A stretch of DNA of 6,403 nt. It comes from Coleofasciculus sp. S288. Its GTDB lineage: Bacteria; Cyanobacteriota; Cyanobacteriia; Cyanobacteriales; Coleofasciculaceae. How positions within the stretch are numbered: the stretch's first letter is position 1; each line of letters begins with the position of its first letter. Below are positions 1 to 5,752 of this stretch, one piece after another. The notes under the pieces were generated by a model. It searched no databases. It worked only from the letters and a program-made list of their open reading frames with translations, and was not told where the DNA came from. The stretch is taken from the NCBI GenBank assembly GCA_020216575.1, contig JAIUYC010000242.1:1-6403 (forward strand), read 5' to 3'. A program made the position numbers and the translations under genes.

Positions 1-857
1 GGAATCCCAGCTCCACCAACGGGTAAGGGATCGGCATACAATGCCCCATAGGCAAATCGGCTTTGATCCGGAGAAATCTGATTGGCCTGAGCATTGAAGG
101 AAACGGTCCCCAGAAAAGGCGTTCCTCGGAAAAAAACGGCTTCGACGTAGGGAACTGCTGTATCGGGTAGGAACGTTAAGCCAACAGATTTGGGGATGAT
201 TTCATACGCCTGACCTCGAATATGGGCTGAGTAGGTAATTGGTAAGTTCGCATTTGCCACCAACCCTGCGAGGATATGCTGTACGACTTGGGGAATCGAT
301 GTAATTTTTCCTTGGTCGTAACGGTCAGATAAATCAAGGAAAATATCGCTCATCACCCGCCAGAATTGTCCCAGCCCACTGTAATAGGCCATCTGTCGGA
401 CTTGTTCGGGGAGAAAGTCAGGAAAGAGCCAGTTAAGTCCCTGCATAAAGGGATGAGTGCGAAACTTCGCTTGGATAGCTTGCTGTGCTCGCTTCTCAAA
501 TTCCGGTGAATCCAGATAGGCATCTAACCCGCCCCCACCGTGCCAGAACATGGCTTTCATGCAATATTCAGCATATTCAAAATTAATGCGATCGTGCCAC
601 CAGTGACGCAGTAGCTTCCTTAGTGAAATCTCACCATTAAAGTACTTGAAAAAGGGAAAAAACACTAAAAATTGGTGTTCTGCAATGTAGTTGAGATTGC
701 GGGAGTAAGCATCAAGAACAACGCCATAACTCTTAAGAATTCCAACAACCTCCATTACATTCTCGGGCGAATCCGGCAGGAGGGCTTCACCAGCGATAAG
801 TCGCTGAATATATGCCTCTAGGGGATGGGTACGGGATTTTTTCTTGCTGATGACCAT
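1..857 (-). CDS. chpX: CO2 hydration protein ChpX/CupB, N-terminal part (runs off the left edge)
   Basis: CupA/CupB-family subunit that binds the NdhF/NdhD end of a specialised NDH-1 complex and carries the CO2-to-bicarbonate hydration site on the thylakoid membrane. I translated it by hand: it opens with MVISKKKSRTHPLEAYIQRL and stays open for 285 codons to the window edge, so the C terminus and stop are missing. The most family-typical stretch is around residues 85-116, with H85, H88, R90, C99, H106 and the glycine run GGGGLDAYLD. H85 and R90 have the five-residue spacing I recall for the zinc-ligand His/Arg pair of CupA; this is inference. Another typical block is SDRYDQGKITSIPQVVQHIL. The ATG at 857 has an AGAGGA ribosome site 6 nt upstream. 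It lies downstream of ndhF4-ndhD4 on the same strand, the order known for chpX; cupA/chpY would be expected beside ndhF3-ndhD3. The 363-bp gap from ndhD4 is wide for one operon. Family call is firm; the X rather than Y assignment rests largely on context. Confidence 0.88.
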   Translation of the reverse strand, partial: MVISKKKSRTHPLEAYIQRLIAGEALLPDSPENVMEVVGILKSYGVVLDAYSRNLNYIAEHQFLVFFPFFKYFNGEISLRKLLRHWWHDRINFEYAEYCMKAMFWHGGGGLDAYLDSPEFEKRAQQAIQAKFRTHPFMQGLNWLFPDFLPEQVRQMAYYSGLGQFWRVMSDIFLDLSDRYDQGKITSIPQVVQHILAGLVANANLPITYSAHIRGQAYEIIPKSVGLTFLPDTAVPYVEAVFFRGTPFLGTVSFNAQANQISPDQSRFAYGALYADPLPVGGAGI

Positions 858-935
858 TGAAATCCTCTTGCTCAAATAGGGTTAAAACAGTGCTTTTTTG
901 AAGAGACTCGTACCGCTACCTTGGAAGTCACGCAT

Positions 936-970
936 TCAAAAGTCAAAAAGCTTTATTTCTAGACTTTTGA
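936..970. repeat. Inverted repeat with 9-bp perfect arms upstream of chpX
   Basis: The arms TCAAAAGTC (936-944) and GACTTTTGA (962-970) are exact reverse complements separated by 17 bp. The left arm also belongs to a two-copy heptamer array, TCAAAAG-TCAAAAA (936-949). There is no T-run in the position expected of an intrinsic terminator on either strand, so a regulator site or mRNA-leader hairpin about 80 nt upstream of the chpX start fits better, if it has a function at all. Confidence 0.5.
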
Positions 971-1160
971 GCTTGTTTCAGATGAGAGGTTCATTTCCGT
1001 CGTGATGTACTAGTGCAGGCTTGCAGAAATATAGCGGTTCTTAGTTGGATGAAATACACCTGTTTTAAGAGCTGTAGGGGCTAGTAGAGTGACTCTCCCG
1101 TATCTAGAATGATAACTAAAAGTTATCAATTTGCAAAAATGCTTGCTGGATAAGGCATTT

Positions 1161-1176
1161 CCCATGCCCCATGCCC
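1161..1176. repeat. Heptamer tandem repeat (CCCATGC), STRR-like
   Basis: CCCATGC is repeated in tandem (CCCATGCCCCATGCCC), a little over two copies, 45 bp beyond the ndhD4 stop. Seven-base tandem repeats of this C-rich type are characteristic intergenic elements (short tandemly repeated repetitive sequences) of many filamentous cyanobacteria. No function is established. Confidence 0.6.
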
Positions 1177-1220
1177 AAAAAACTGAGTTTTCCACCCCAA
1201 CTACAGGAGAGCCAGATTCC

Positions 1221-2717
1221 TTAGTTCTTAGCCCCTTCTTGAAGTGCAACTGTCGATTGGGGCGCTATCATTGCCGATGTTGTTGTCTCAGAGAGCGAAA
1301 CCAGCCATTGGGGCTGTATTCCCAGAATCACAATCAAAATAGCTAAAATGATTCCTGGTACGCGCTCTCCCCAATACACTTTAGGTAAGTTGATTACCTG
1401 TGCGGACAGACGGCCAAAAAAGGCGCGATCGAGTAGTCTTAGAAAGTAAACCGCAGTTAAGCCAGTACCAAGCATCGACAGCAGGGTTTGCACCGGAAAC
1501 ACTGGGAAAGTACTCCTGAATACCAGGAATTCAGAGATGAACCCTACCATTCCAGGAATACCCGCACTTGCCATTACTCCTACCACCATTAAGCTACCAA
1601 TCAGTGGTAAGCCCCGTTCTGGATTGAGCAAACCATTGAGGACTTCCAAATCCCGCGAACCCGTTTTCTTATAAACGACGCCTACCAATAAAAACAGCAG
1701 CGCTGATATCAGACCGTGACTCACCATCTGAAAGATAGAAGCCACCAGCGAGAGCGGTGTTGCAGCAGCAGCAGCAAGAAGAATATAGCCCATATGACCC
1801 ACAGAGCTATACGCCACCATTTTCTTCATGTCTCGTTGCGAAAGCGCGGCAAGCGAACCGTACAGCACGCTTACCACCGCCCAAATTGCCAATCCAGGAG
1901 CCAAAACTGACCAAGTTTCAGGGAACAACCCCAATCCAAATCGCAACAGACCATAAGTTCCCAATTTCAGCAGTACACCTGCTAACAATACGGAAACCGG
2001 TGTTGATGCCTCAACGTGGGCATCCGGCAACCAAGTGTGGAACGGTACTAGGGGAATTTTGATGCCAAAGCCGACTAGAATGGCTCCGAGTAGCAGAAAT
2101 TGCTGAGTCTGCGGGAGCAAAGAGGCAACCTTTTGCGCTTCTGCATAGGCAAAGCTGGACGCATCTCCCAATAACACTACACCGAGGAATGCTGCCAGAA
2201 TCATCACTCCCGAAAGCGCTGTGTATAGCAGAAACTTGATTGCTGCATAGCCTCGCTGTTGTCCTCCCCAAATCGCAATCAACAAATACAGCGGAATCAG
2301 CTCTAACTCATAACATAGGAAAAACAGCAGCAAATCTTGAGCCAGGAAAGCACCAGCAACACCGCCATTCAACACCAAAATCAGCGCGTAATAGAACCGA
2401 GGTCGTTCAATCGCTTTATCGGTACTGTAAAGGGCAATCCCCGTAAGCAACCCATTTAACACCAGTAACGGTAAAGACAGGCCATCGACTCCTAGGCTGT
2501 AGGTCAACCCTAAAGTATCAATCCAGGGCAAATTCTCCTGAAATTGTTGGCTTCCATCACCCGGGTTAAACTGCAAGAGCAATACAAGAGACAGAATAAA
2601 AACACCGATACTGACTGCCAATGCCACTTGACGGGCATACTTGGACATGGCAGTTCCAGGCCAGAACCCAACAAGAGCAGCACTGAGTATGGGTACCCAA
2701 ATCAAGGCACTCAACAT
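1221..2717 (-). CDS. ndhD4: NAD(P)H-quinone oxidoreductase subunit D4 (CO2-uptake NDH-1)
   Basis: Antiporter-like, proton-pumping membrane subunit of thylakoid NDH-1, homologous to NuoM/ND4. The 498 residues fit the family length and are almost wholly hydrophobic helices. Visible key residues: the helix-5 glutamate E137 in CYELELIPLYLL, the helix-7 lysine K220 in FGIKIPLVPFHTWL, the PDAHVEAS signature near 231-238, K251 in LLKLGTYG, the RDMKKMVAYSSVGHMG loop at 295-310 and H334 in VSHGL. All canonical residues are present, so it looks functional. The ATG at 2717 is preceded by AAGGAG (complement of 2730-2735), about 12 nt away, a slightly long spacing. ndhF4 ends 60 bp upstream on the same strand, so co-transcription is likely. 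NdhD4 rather than NdhD3 is inferred from the divergent ccmK cluster and downstream chpX; NdhD1/D2 do not normally sit in this context. Confidence 0.9.
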   Translation of the reverse strand: MLSALIWVPILSAALVGFWPGTAMSKYARQVALAVSIGVFILSLVLLLQFNPGDGSQQFQENLPWIDTLGLTYSLGVDGLSLPLLVLNGLLTGIALYSTDKAIERPRFYYALILVLNGGVAGAFLAQDLLLFFLCYELELIPLYLLIAIWGGQQRGYAAIKFLLYTALSGVMILAAFLGVVLLGDASSFAYAEAQKVASLLPQTQQFLLLGAILVGFGIKIPLVPFHTWLPDAHVEASTPVSVLLAGVLLKLGTYGLLRFGLGLFPETWSVLAPGLAIWAVVSVLYGSLAALSQRDMKKMVAYSSVGHMGYILLAAAAATPLSLVASIFQMVSHGLISALLFLLVGVVYKKTGSRDLEVLNGLLNPERGLPLIGSLMVVGVMASAGIPGMVGFISEFLVFRSTFPVFPVQTLLSMLGTGLTAVYFLRLLDRAFFGRLSAQVINLPKVYWGERVPGIILAILIVILGIQPQWLVSLSETTTSAMIAPQSTVALQEGAKN

Positions 2718-2755
2718 AAATTGACCAGTCTCCTTCCTAAAGTAAATTAGTCCTC

Positions 2756-2779
2756 AGTCATGATCAATGACTAATGACT
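2756..2779. repeat. Heptamer repeat and small dyad in the ndhF4-ndhD4 gap
   Basis: Two tandem copies of AATGACT (2766-2779) overlap the ndhF4 stop codon, and AGTCAT (2756-2761) with ATGACT (2767-2772) forms a 6-bp inverted repeat with a 5-nt spacer. The motif resembles the AGTCATT-type heptamer arrays common in cyanobacterial intergenic DNA. The hairpin is too small and lacks a T-run to act as a terminator. Confidence 0.5.
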
Positions 2780-4661
2780 ACTGACCTCTAAACAATGGCA
2801 ATTGCTCTAAAGACCATTGACTCAAAGGCCAGCTCATTAAAAGAGCCAACAGGCTGACCCCCAGCAGAATAGTCAGTAAATAAAACTGGCTCTTACCCGA
2901 AACGCTGTACTTCAAACTCTGACCGCTAAAAACCGTAGCAAAGCCAACCAAATTGACTAGCCCATCAATGATGTATCGGTCAATCCATGCCGTGATTTGA
3001 GAAAACAAGCCAACGACAAAAACTATCGTGAGGCGGTAAAGCCGATCCACGTAAAAGTCATAGGATAATAAGTCCTGCACAAACTTCACGGGAACGCGAA
3101 CGGATCTCGACCAAGTTCTAGGCAGGTAAACGAGCGAACCCAAACTGCAACCCACTAGGCTAGAGCCTGATAATAAAAGCTGAGGAGGCCGGATTAAATA
3201 CTCGTACTTAGAGGGAGGCAACAACGATAGTTGCTGTAACAAAAGCGGCGTCATGAGTGTCACTACTGTTAAAATCACCATCGGTAATGCCATCGGCCAA
3301 GCCACTTCGGGTGCGCGACGAGTCTTGGGTTGAGGGTTGCCTAAGAAAACCAGACGAAACACGCGGGTTAAACCAAAGGCTGTGATGCCGTTAACCAACA
3401 AAAAGACTGCCACAAGCCAGGGATGGTAAACCCACAAGGCATTAATTCCTTGACTCAGCGCCCAGTAACCTCCCAGGGGTATCAATCCAATCAAACCAGC
3501 GGCACCGACTACGAAGGCACTAGTTGTGGCGGGCATTCGAGACCACAGCCCTCCCATTTCTGTAAGATTTTGGTTGCTGGTGGTGAGAATAATCGAGCCA
3601 GTACTCATAAACAGCAGCCCTTTGGCAACCGCATGGGCAACCAGCAATGCAGCAGCAACGTCGGCTCGTTGTAGACCAACTGTAATAAATACTAAACCCA
3701 GCCAAGCACTGGTAGTGTGAGAGAGCGATCGCTTAATGTCAATCTGAGCAATAGCAACAAAAGATGCCTCGATCGCTGTTACCGTTCCAATCACAACCAA
3801 GGCTAATGATGCCACTGGTGACAGTGCTAAAATCGGCTCCAGTTTAATCAGCACGTAAGCACCGCAACTCACCACCAAAGAATTCCGCAATACCGAGGCA
3901 GGGTTAGGTCCTTCCATCGCCTCATCAAGCCATAAATGCAACGGAAATTGGGCGCATTTACCAAGGGGTCCAGCTATCAGCGCCAATCCTAACAACGTTG
4001 CTGTTAAAGGTTGCAAATCTGCCGTTCTTGCCCACTCATACAAGTCAGGAAAATTTAAGCTTCCGGATAGAGTCGCCAGCGTTACAACCCCCATCAAAAG
4101 GATGATGTCTCCCACCCGCTTCGTTAAAAAGGCATCTCGCGCTGCGGTCACAACTAAAGGCTGAGCATACCAAAACCCCACTAGTAAATAGGTACTCAGG
4201 GTCAGCATCTCCAACAGGGCGTAGATGAGGAATAAGGAATTACTGATGGCGATACCGCTCATTGCCCCCTCAAAAAATCCTATCAAGGCAAAGAAGCGAG
4301 CTAACGCCCAATCTTTCTCCATGTACCCCAGAGCATACAGCTGTGCCAGCAGACATAAGCTAGTCACAACCTCCATTGCTCCAGCACTGATCGGGGAGAT
4401 TTCCAGCGCCAAAGATAAATCTAAATCGGCAACATGAAGCCAGTGAAACACTAACTCTTGCGGTGGCTGGTTCAGTGCTGAGCCTAAGATAAACCAACCA
4501 TGAACGCAAGCCAAAACCGTCATCAATAGGTTCAAGTACGCCGCTGGCCGGGGTCCGGTACGACGAATGATACCCGTTGCCCAAGGTAGGGTTAAAACTG
4601 CACCAATTAAACTGTAAAAAGGAATCCACCAACTCGTTTGAGCGAGAAACTCTTGAGTCAC
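2778..4661 (-). CDS. ndhF4: NAD(P)H-quinone oxidoreductase subunit F4 (CO2-uptake NDH-1)
   Basis: Distal antiporter-like subunit of NDH-1, homologous to NuoL/ND5, that in the NDH-1MS' form carries ChpX/CupB and couples electron flow and proton movement to CO2 hydration. The 627 residues fit the NdhF3/F4 size. Visible motifs: helix-5 glutamate E151 in LEMLTLSTYLLVGFWY, RVGD at 182-185, helix-7 lysine K235 in GPLGKCAQFPLHLWL, EAMEGPNPAS at 247-256 and DIKRSLSHTT in the later channel half. After EAMEGP, respiratory NdhF/NuoL has a segment like ISALIHAAT; here it reads ASVLRNSLV, as I recall for CO2-uptake NdhF paralogues. This supports F3/F4 over F1, and divergence from ccmK favours F4. The C-terminal third (about 500-600) fits the long lateral helix and anchor of NuoL-type subunits. 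The start is GTG at 4661: a GAGG site lies 8 nt upstream and no ATG is available in frame nearby. ndhD4 follows after 60 bp. Confidence 0.9.
   Translation of the reverse strand: MTQEFLAQTSWWIPFYSLIGAVLTLPWATGIIRRTGPRPAAYLNLLMTVLACVHGWFILGSALNQPPQELVFHWLHVADLDLSLALEISPISAGAMEVVTSLCLLAQLYALGYMEKDWALARFFALIGFFEGAMSGIAISNSLFLIYALLEMLTLSTYLLVGFWYAQPLVVTAARDAFLTKRVGDIILLMGVVTLATLSGSLNFPDLYEWARTADLQPLTATLLGLALIAGPLGKCAQFPLHLWLDEAMEGPNPASVLRNSLVVSCGAYVLIKLEPILALSPVASLALVVIGTVTAIEASFVAIAQIDIKRSLSHTTSAWLGLVFITVGLQRADVAAALLVAHAVAKGLLFMSTGSIILTTSNQNLTEMGGLWSRMPATTSAFVVGAAGLIGLIPLGGYWALSQGINALWVYHPWLVAVFLLVNGITAFGLTRVFRLVFLGNPQPKTRRAPEVAWPMALPMVILTVVTLMTPLLLQQLSLLPPSKYEYLIRPPQLLLSGSSLVGCSLGSLVYLPRTWSRSVRVPVKFVQDLLSYDFYVDRLYRLTIVFVVGLFSQITAWIDRYIIDGLVNLVGFATVFSGQSLKYSVSGKSQFYLLTILLGVSLLALLMSWPLSQWSLEQLPLFRGQ
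3725..3732. repeat. HIP1 octamer GCGATCGC inside ndhF4
   Basis: Perfect GCGATCGC, the highly iterated palindrome of cyanobacterial genomes, within the ndhF4 coding region. It is the only perfect copy I found inside a gene here; the other two (5670-5677 and 6173-6180) are intergenic and lie at the centres of longer palindromes. Near matches occur around 587 and 1427. Confidence 0.85.
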
Positions 4662-4669
4662 GCTTTCAA

Positions 4670-4673
4670 CCTC
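4670..4673 (-). promoter_or_regulatory. Ribosome-binding site that fixes the GTG start of ndhF4
   Basis: On the minus strand GAGG lies 8 nt before the GTG at 4661. An ATG occurs slightly upstream (4678) but in another frame; it opens a six-codon frame whose TGA (4660-4658) overlaps the GTG start as GTGA. No in-frame ATG lies near the conserved N terminus, so GTG is the best start. Confidence 0.55.
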
Positions 4674-5026
4674 ACCATTTCTCCAGTTACTTAAACTCGG
4701 TCAGAACAACACCCAAATCATTTGTTCAAATTAGGAAACTTATGACTCAATAGAGACATAAATTTTTCTTTTTTTTATTATTGTTTATTATGGATGTTTG
4801 TTTTAGATTTTTAAATGTTCTCAGCTAATTTATTTCTACAAGGAAACTGATCGATTATCCACGACCGAGCCTTACTGGCAACCGCCATCAATTAAGAAGT
4901 TTGCTCAAACAAGTCCCCCTAATGATAGCTATAAAGCCAGCTTATGATACTAAAGCCAATGGCTCAGTCCCTCTTGCTTGTTCAATCTAGGATACCCCTT
5001 TAGCATAAGAAGACTCTTCTCGATTG

Positions 5027-5050
5027 AGAACTATCAGAATTCTGAGTTCT
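5027..5050. repeat. Imperfect dyad in the divergent control region
   Basis: A perfect 12-bp palindrome TCAGAATTCTGA (5034-5045) is flanked by AGAAC (5027-5031) and GTTCT (5046-5050), giving 11-bp arms with one 2-nt bulge (TA at 5032-5033). It lies near the middle of the divergent gap, so it could serve as an operator for either operon. No known consensus is matched. Confidence 0.45.
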
Positions 5051-5149
5051 AGTAGTCTATCTTATAGAAATGTTATAAAAAAATTATAAAACAAAAGCAA
5101 GCATTCTCGAAAACGGTGAATTTTCGTTAAATCATATCGCTGCTGAAGG

Positions 5150-5176
5150 ATGACTGTTAAGTTTTTTTAAGGTCAT
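5150..5176. repeat. Dyad with nested TTA-N8-TAA motif upstream of ccmK2
   Basis: ATGAC (5150-5154) pairs with GTCAT (5172-5176), and inside it TTAA (5157-5160) pairs with TTAA (5167-5170); only a G-T pair and one bulged base interrupt the arms. The core 5157-5170 reads TTA-N8-TAA, compatible with LysR-type (CmpR-like) sites. It lies just upstream of the best promoter candidate for ccmK2, a plausible activator position. This is an inference from a short AT-rich motif. Confidence 0.35.
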
Positions 5177-5179
5177 TCA

Positions 5180-5206
5180 TTGAGAATTATTATAATAATT
5201 TATATT
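5180..5206 (+). promoter_or_regulatory. Candidate ccmK2 promoter
   Basis: TTGAGA (5180-5185) and TATATT (5201-5206) are each one mismatch from the sigma-70 -35 and -10 consensus, but the 15-bp spacer is short. A rival pair is TTGATA (5205-5210) with TATGCT (5229-5234), spacer 18. A perfect TATAAT also lies at 5191-5196 without a good -35. If the first pair is right, transcription starts near 5213 and the mRNA leader is about 140 nt with two hairpins. Confidence 0.3.
5185..5200. repeat. Perfect 16-bp AT palindrome AATTATTATAATAATT
   Basis: The two 8-bp halves AATTATTA and TAATAATT are exact reverse complements with no spacer, made only of A and T. It sits in the spacer of the candidate ccmK2 promoter, so a protein bound here would overlap RNA polymerase. 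The outer ATTA/TAAT halves resemble the RbcR-type dyad as I recall it, but the spacing is one base short. Confidence 0.55.
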
Positions 5207-5217
5207 GATAAAGTATG

Positions 5218-5237
5218 CCAAGCTTCTCTATGCTTGG
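5218..5237 (+). promoter_or_regulatory. First hairpin of the putative ccmK2 leader
   Basis: CCAAGC (5218-5223) and GCTTGG (5232-5237) form a 6-bp stem with an 8-nt loop, about 115 nt before the ccmK2 start. No T-run follows, so it is not a terminator. It is followed three bases later by a second hairpin. Confidence 0.4.
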
Positions 5238-5240
5238 TTT

Positions 5241-5259
5241 AGCTCTTAATGTAAGAGCT
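5241..5259 (+). promoter_or_regulatory. Second hairpin of the putative ccmK2 leader
   Basis: AGCTCTTA (5241-5248) and TAAGAGCT (5252-5259) are perfect 8-bp arms around a 3-nt ATG loop. The pair of adjacent hairpins could stabilise the abundant shell-protein mRNA or bind a regulator. It ends 93 nt before the ccmK2 ATG and lacks a downstream T-run. Confidence 0.5.
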
Positions 5260-5352
5260 TTCTCAAACAAAAAAATGGGTACTCCGTTTGAATTTTTGTC
5301 CAAAACTGACTTCACCCTTGTCTTTAACTAATTCACCAGGAGATAAAGCGCA

Positions 5353-5664
5353 ATGCCAATTGCTGTGGGAATGATTGAAACTAGAGGCTTTCCAGCTGTT
5401 GTAGAAGCGGCAGACGCAATGGTGAAAGCTGCCCGCGTTACTCTCGTGGGATATGAAAAAATCGGGAGTGCCCGCGTGACTGTCATTGTTCGGGGAGATG
5501 TCTCTGAAGTACAAGCCTCAGTTGCCGCTGGAGTTGAAGCCGCTAATCGAGTGAATGGGGGTGAGGTGGTATCAACCCATATTATTGCCCGTCCCCACGA
5601 AAACTTGGAGTACGTCCTGCCGATTCGTTACAGCGAGGCGGTCGAACAATTCCGAACGTATTAG
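5353..5664 (+). CDS. ccmK2: Carboxysome shell hexamer protein CcmK2
   Basis: BMC-domain protein forming hexameric tiles of the beta-carboxysome shell, with a central pore thought to pass bicarbonate and ribulose bisphosphate. At 103 residues it has CcmK2 length and ends in EQFRTY like Synechocystis CcmK2. One BMC domain spans about residues 4-90: edge lysine K25 in DAMVKAA, pore loop K36-I37-G38-S39, [10 protein letters not shown] at 47-56 and the edge arginine R80 in [15 protein letters not shown]. Residue 40 is Ala (KIGSA), whereas the neighbouring CcmK1 and most CcmKs I recall have Gly. The ATG at 5353 follows an AGGAG site (5338-5342) by 10 nt and begins the conserved PIAVGMIET stretch. 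It is first in the operon, 88 bp before ccmK1, with a perfect 22-bp palindrome starting in its stop codon. Against CcmK1 I count 14 substitutions in the first 101 residues. Confidence 0.96.
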   Translation: MPIAVGMIETRGFPAVVEAADAMVKAARVTLVGYEKIGSARVTVIVRGDVSEVQASVAAGVEAANRVNGGEVVSTHIIARPHENLEYVLPIRYSEAVEQFRTY

Positions 5665-5684
5665 CTAGCGCGATCGCGCTAGCT
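5663..5684 (+). repeat. Perfect 22-bp HIP1-centred palindrome at the end of ccmK2
   Basis: The halves AGCTAGCGCGA (5663-5673) and TCGCGCTAGCT (5674-5684) are exact reverse complements, with HIP1 GCGATCGC at the centre (5670-5677). The first two bases belong to the ccmK2 TAG stop. In mRNA it would fold into a GC-rich stem of about nine pairs with a 4-nt loop. No T-run follows, so it is more likely a barrier to 3' exonucleases or a processing site between ccmK2 and ccmK1 than a terminator. Confidence 0.75.
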
Positions 5685-5752
5685 GAGTCGGGCTGATTTC
5701 ACTCACCCCTCGGCACCAACACAAACAATCTTAAAATCTCGGAGTAAAACTA

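Larger units (their letters stand above)
858..1220. other. Noncoding gap between ndhD4 and chpX
   Basis: This 363-bp stretch has no credible gene. The short open frames crossing it, on both strands around 1010-1346, have no recognisable domain and one runs into ndhD4 in the wrong frame. It holds an inverted repeat at 936-970, a 7-bp inverted repeat TGATAAC/GTTATCA at 1110-1128, and a heptamer tandem repeat at 1161-1176. I see no strong terminator for ndhD4 and no convincing -10/-35 pair for chpX, so whether chpX is co-transcribed or has its own promoter is open. Confidence 0.6.
4662..5352. other. Divergent control region between ndhF4 and ccmK2
   Basis: This 691-bp AT-rich stretch has no credible gene and must hold the promoters for both operons. 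It contains an 8-bp direct repeat TTTATTAT at 10-bp period (4774-4781 and 4784-4791) beside an 8-T run, an imperfect dyad at 5027-5050, a dyad at 5150-5176, a perfect AT palindrome at 5185-5200, and two hairpins at 5218-5237 and 5241-5259. LysR-type regulators (CcmR/NdhR, CmpR, RbcR) control CCM genes in cyanobacteria and could act here. A TTA-N8-TAA motif at 5157-5170 fits the loose CmpR-type consensus but is weak evidence in such AT-rich DNA. I could not place an ndhF4 promoter. Confidence 0.7.

Noticed and set aside
1177..1191. Terminator-like AAAAC-TCA-GTTTTTT on the minus strand just after ndhD4.
   Set aside because: The stem is five pairs with only one G-C, too weak to call a terminator; the T-run is largely part of the stem itself.
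1010..1249. Open frame of 79 codons on the minus strand after ndhD4.
   Set aside because: It overlaps the end of ndhD4 in a different frame, contains the repeat-derived WAWGMGN stretch and has no good ribosome site.
1131..1346. Open frame of 71 codons on the plus strand opposite the 3' end of ndhD4.
   Set aside because: It begins in the heptamer repeat region and runs antisense through ndhD4, with no recognisable domain; it looks like a shadow of ndhD4 plus repeats.
5178..5209. Possible CcmR/NdhR operator: CATTGA (5178-5183) and ATTGAT (5204-5209).
   Set aside because: The half-sites resemble the TCAATG-N10-ATCAAT consensus as I recall it, but on the reading strand the order is swapped and the spacing is 20 rather than 10, so it is not a match.
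5263..5514. Open frame of 83 codons antisense to the start of ccmK2.
   Set aside because: It is covered by the unambiguous ccmK2 gene on the other strand and its sequence has no family resemblance.
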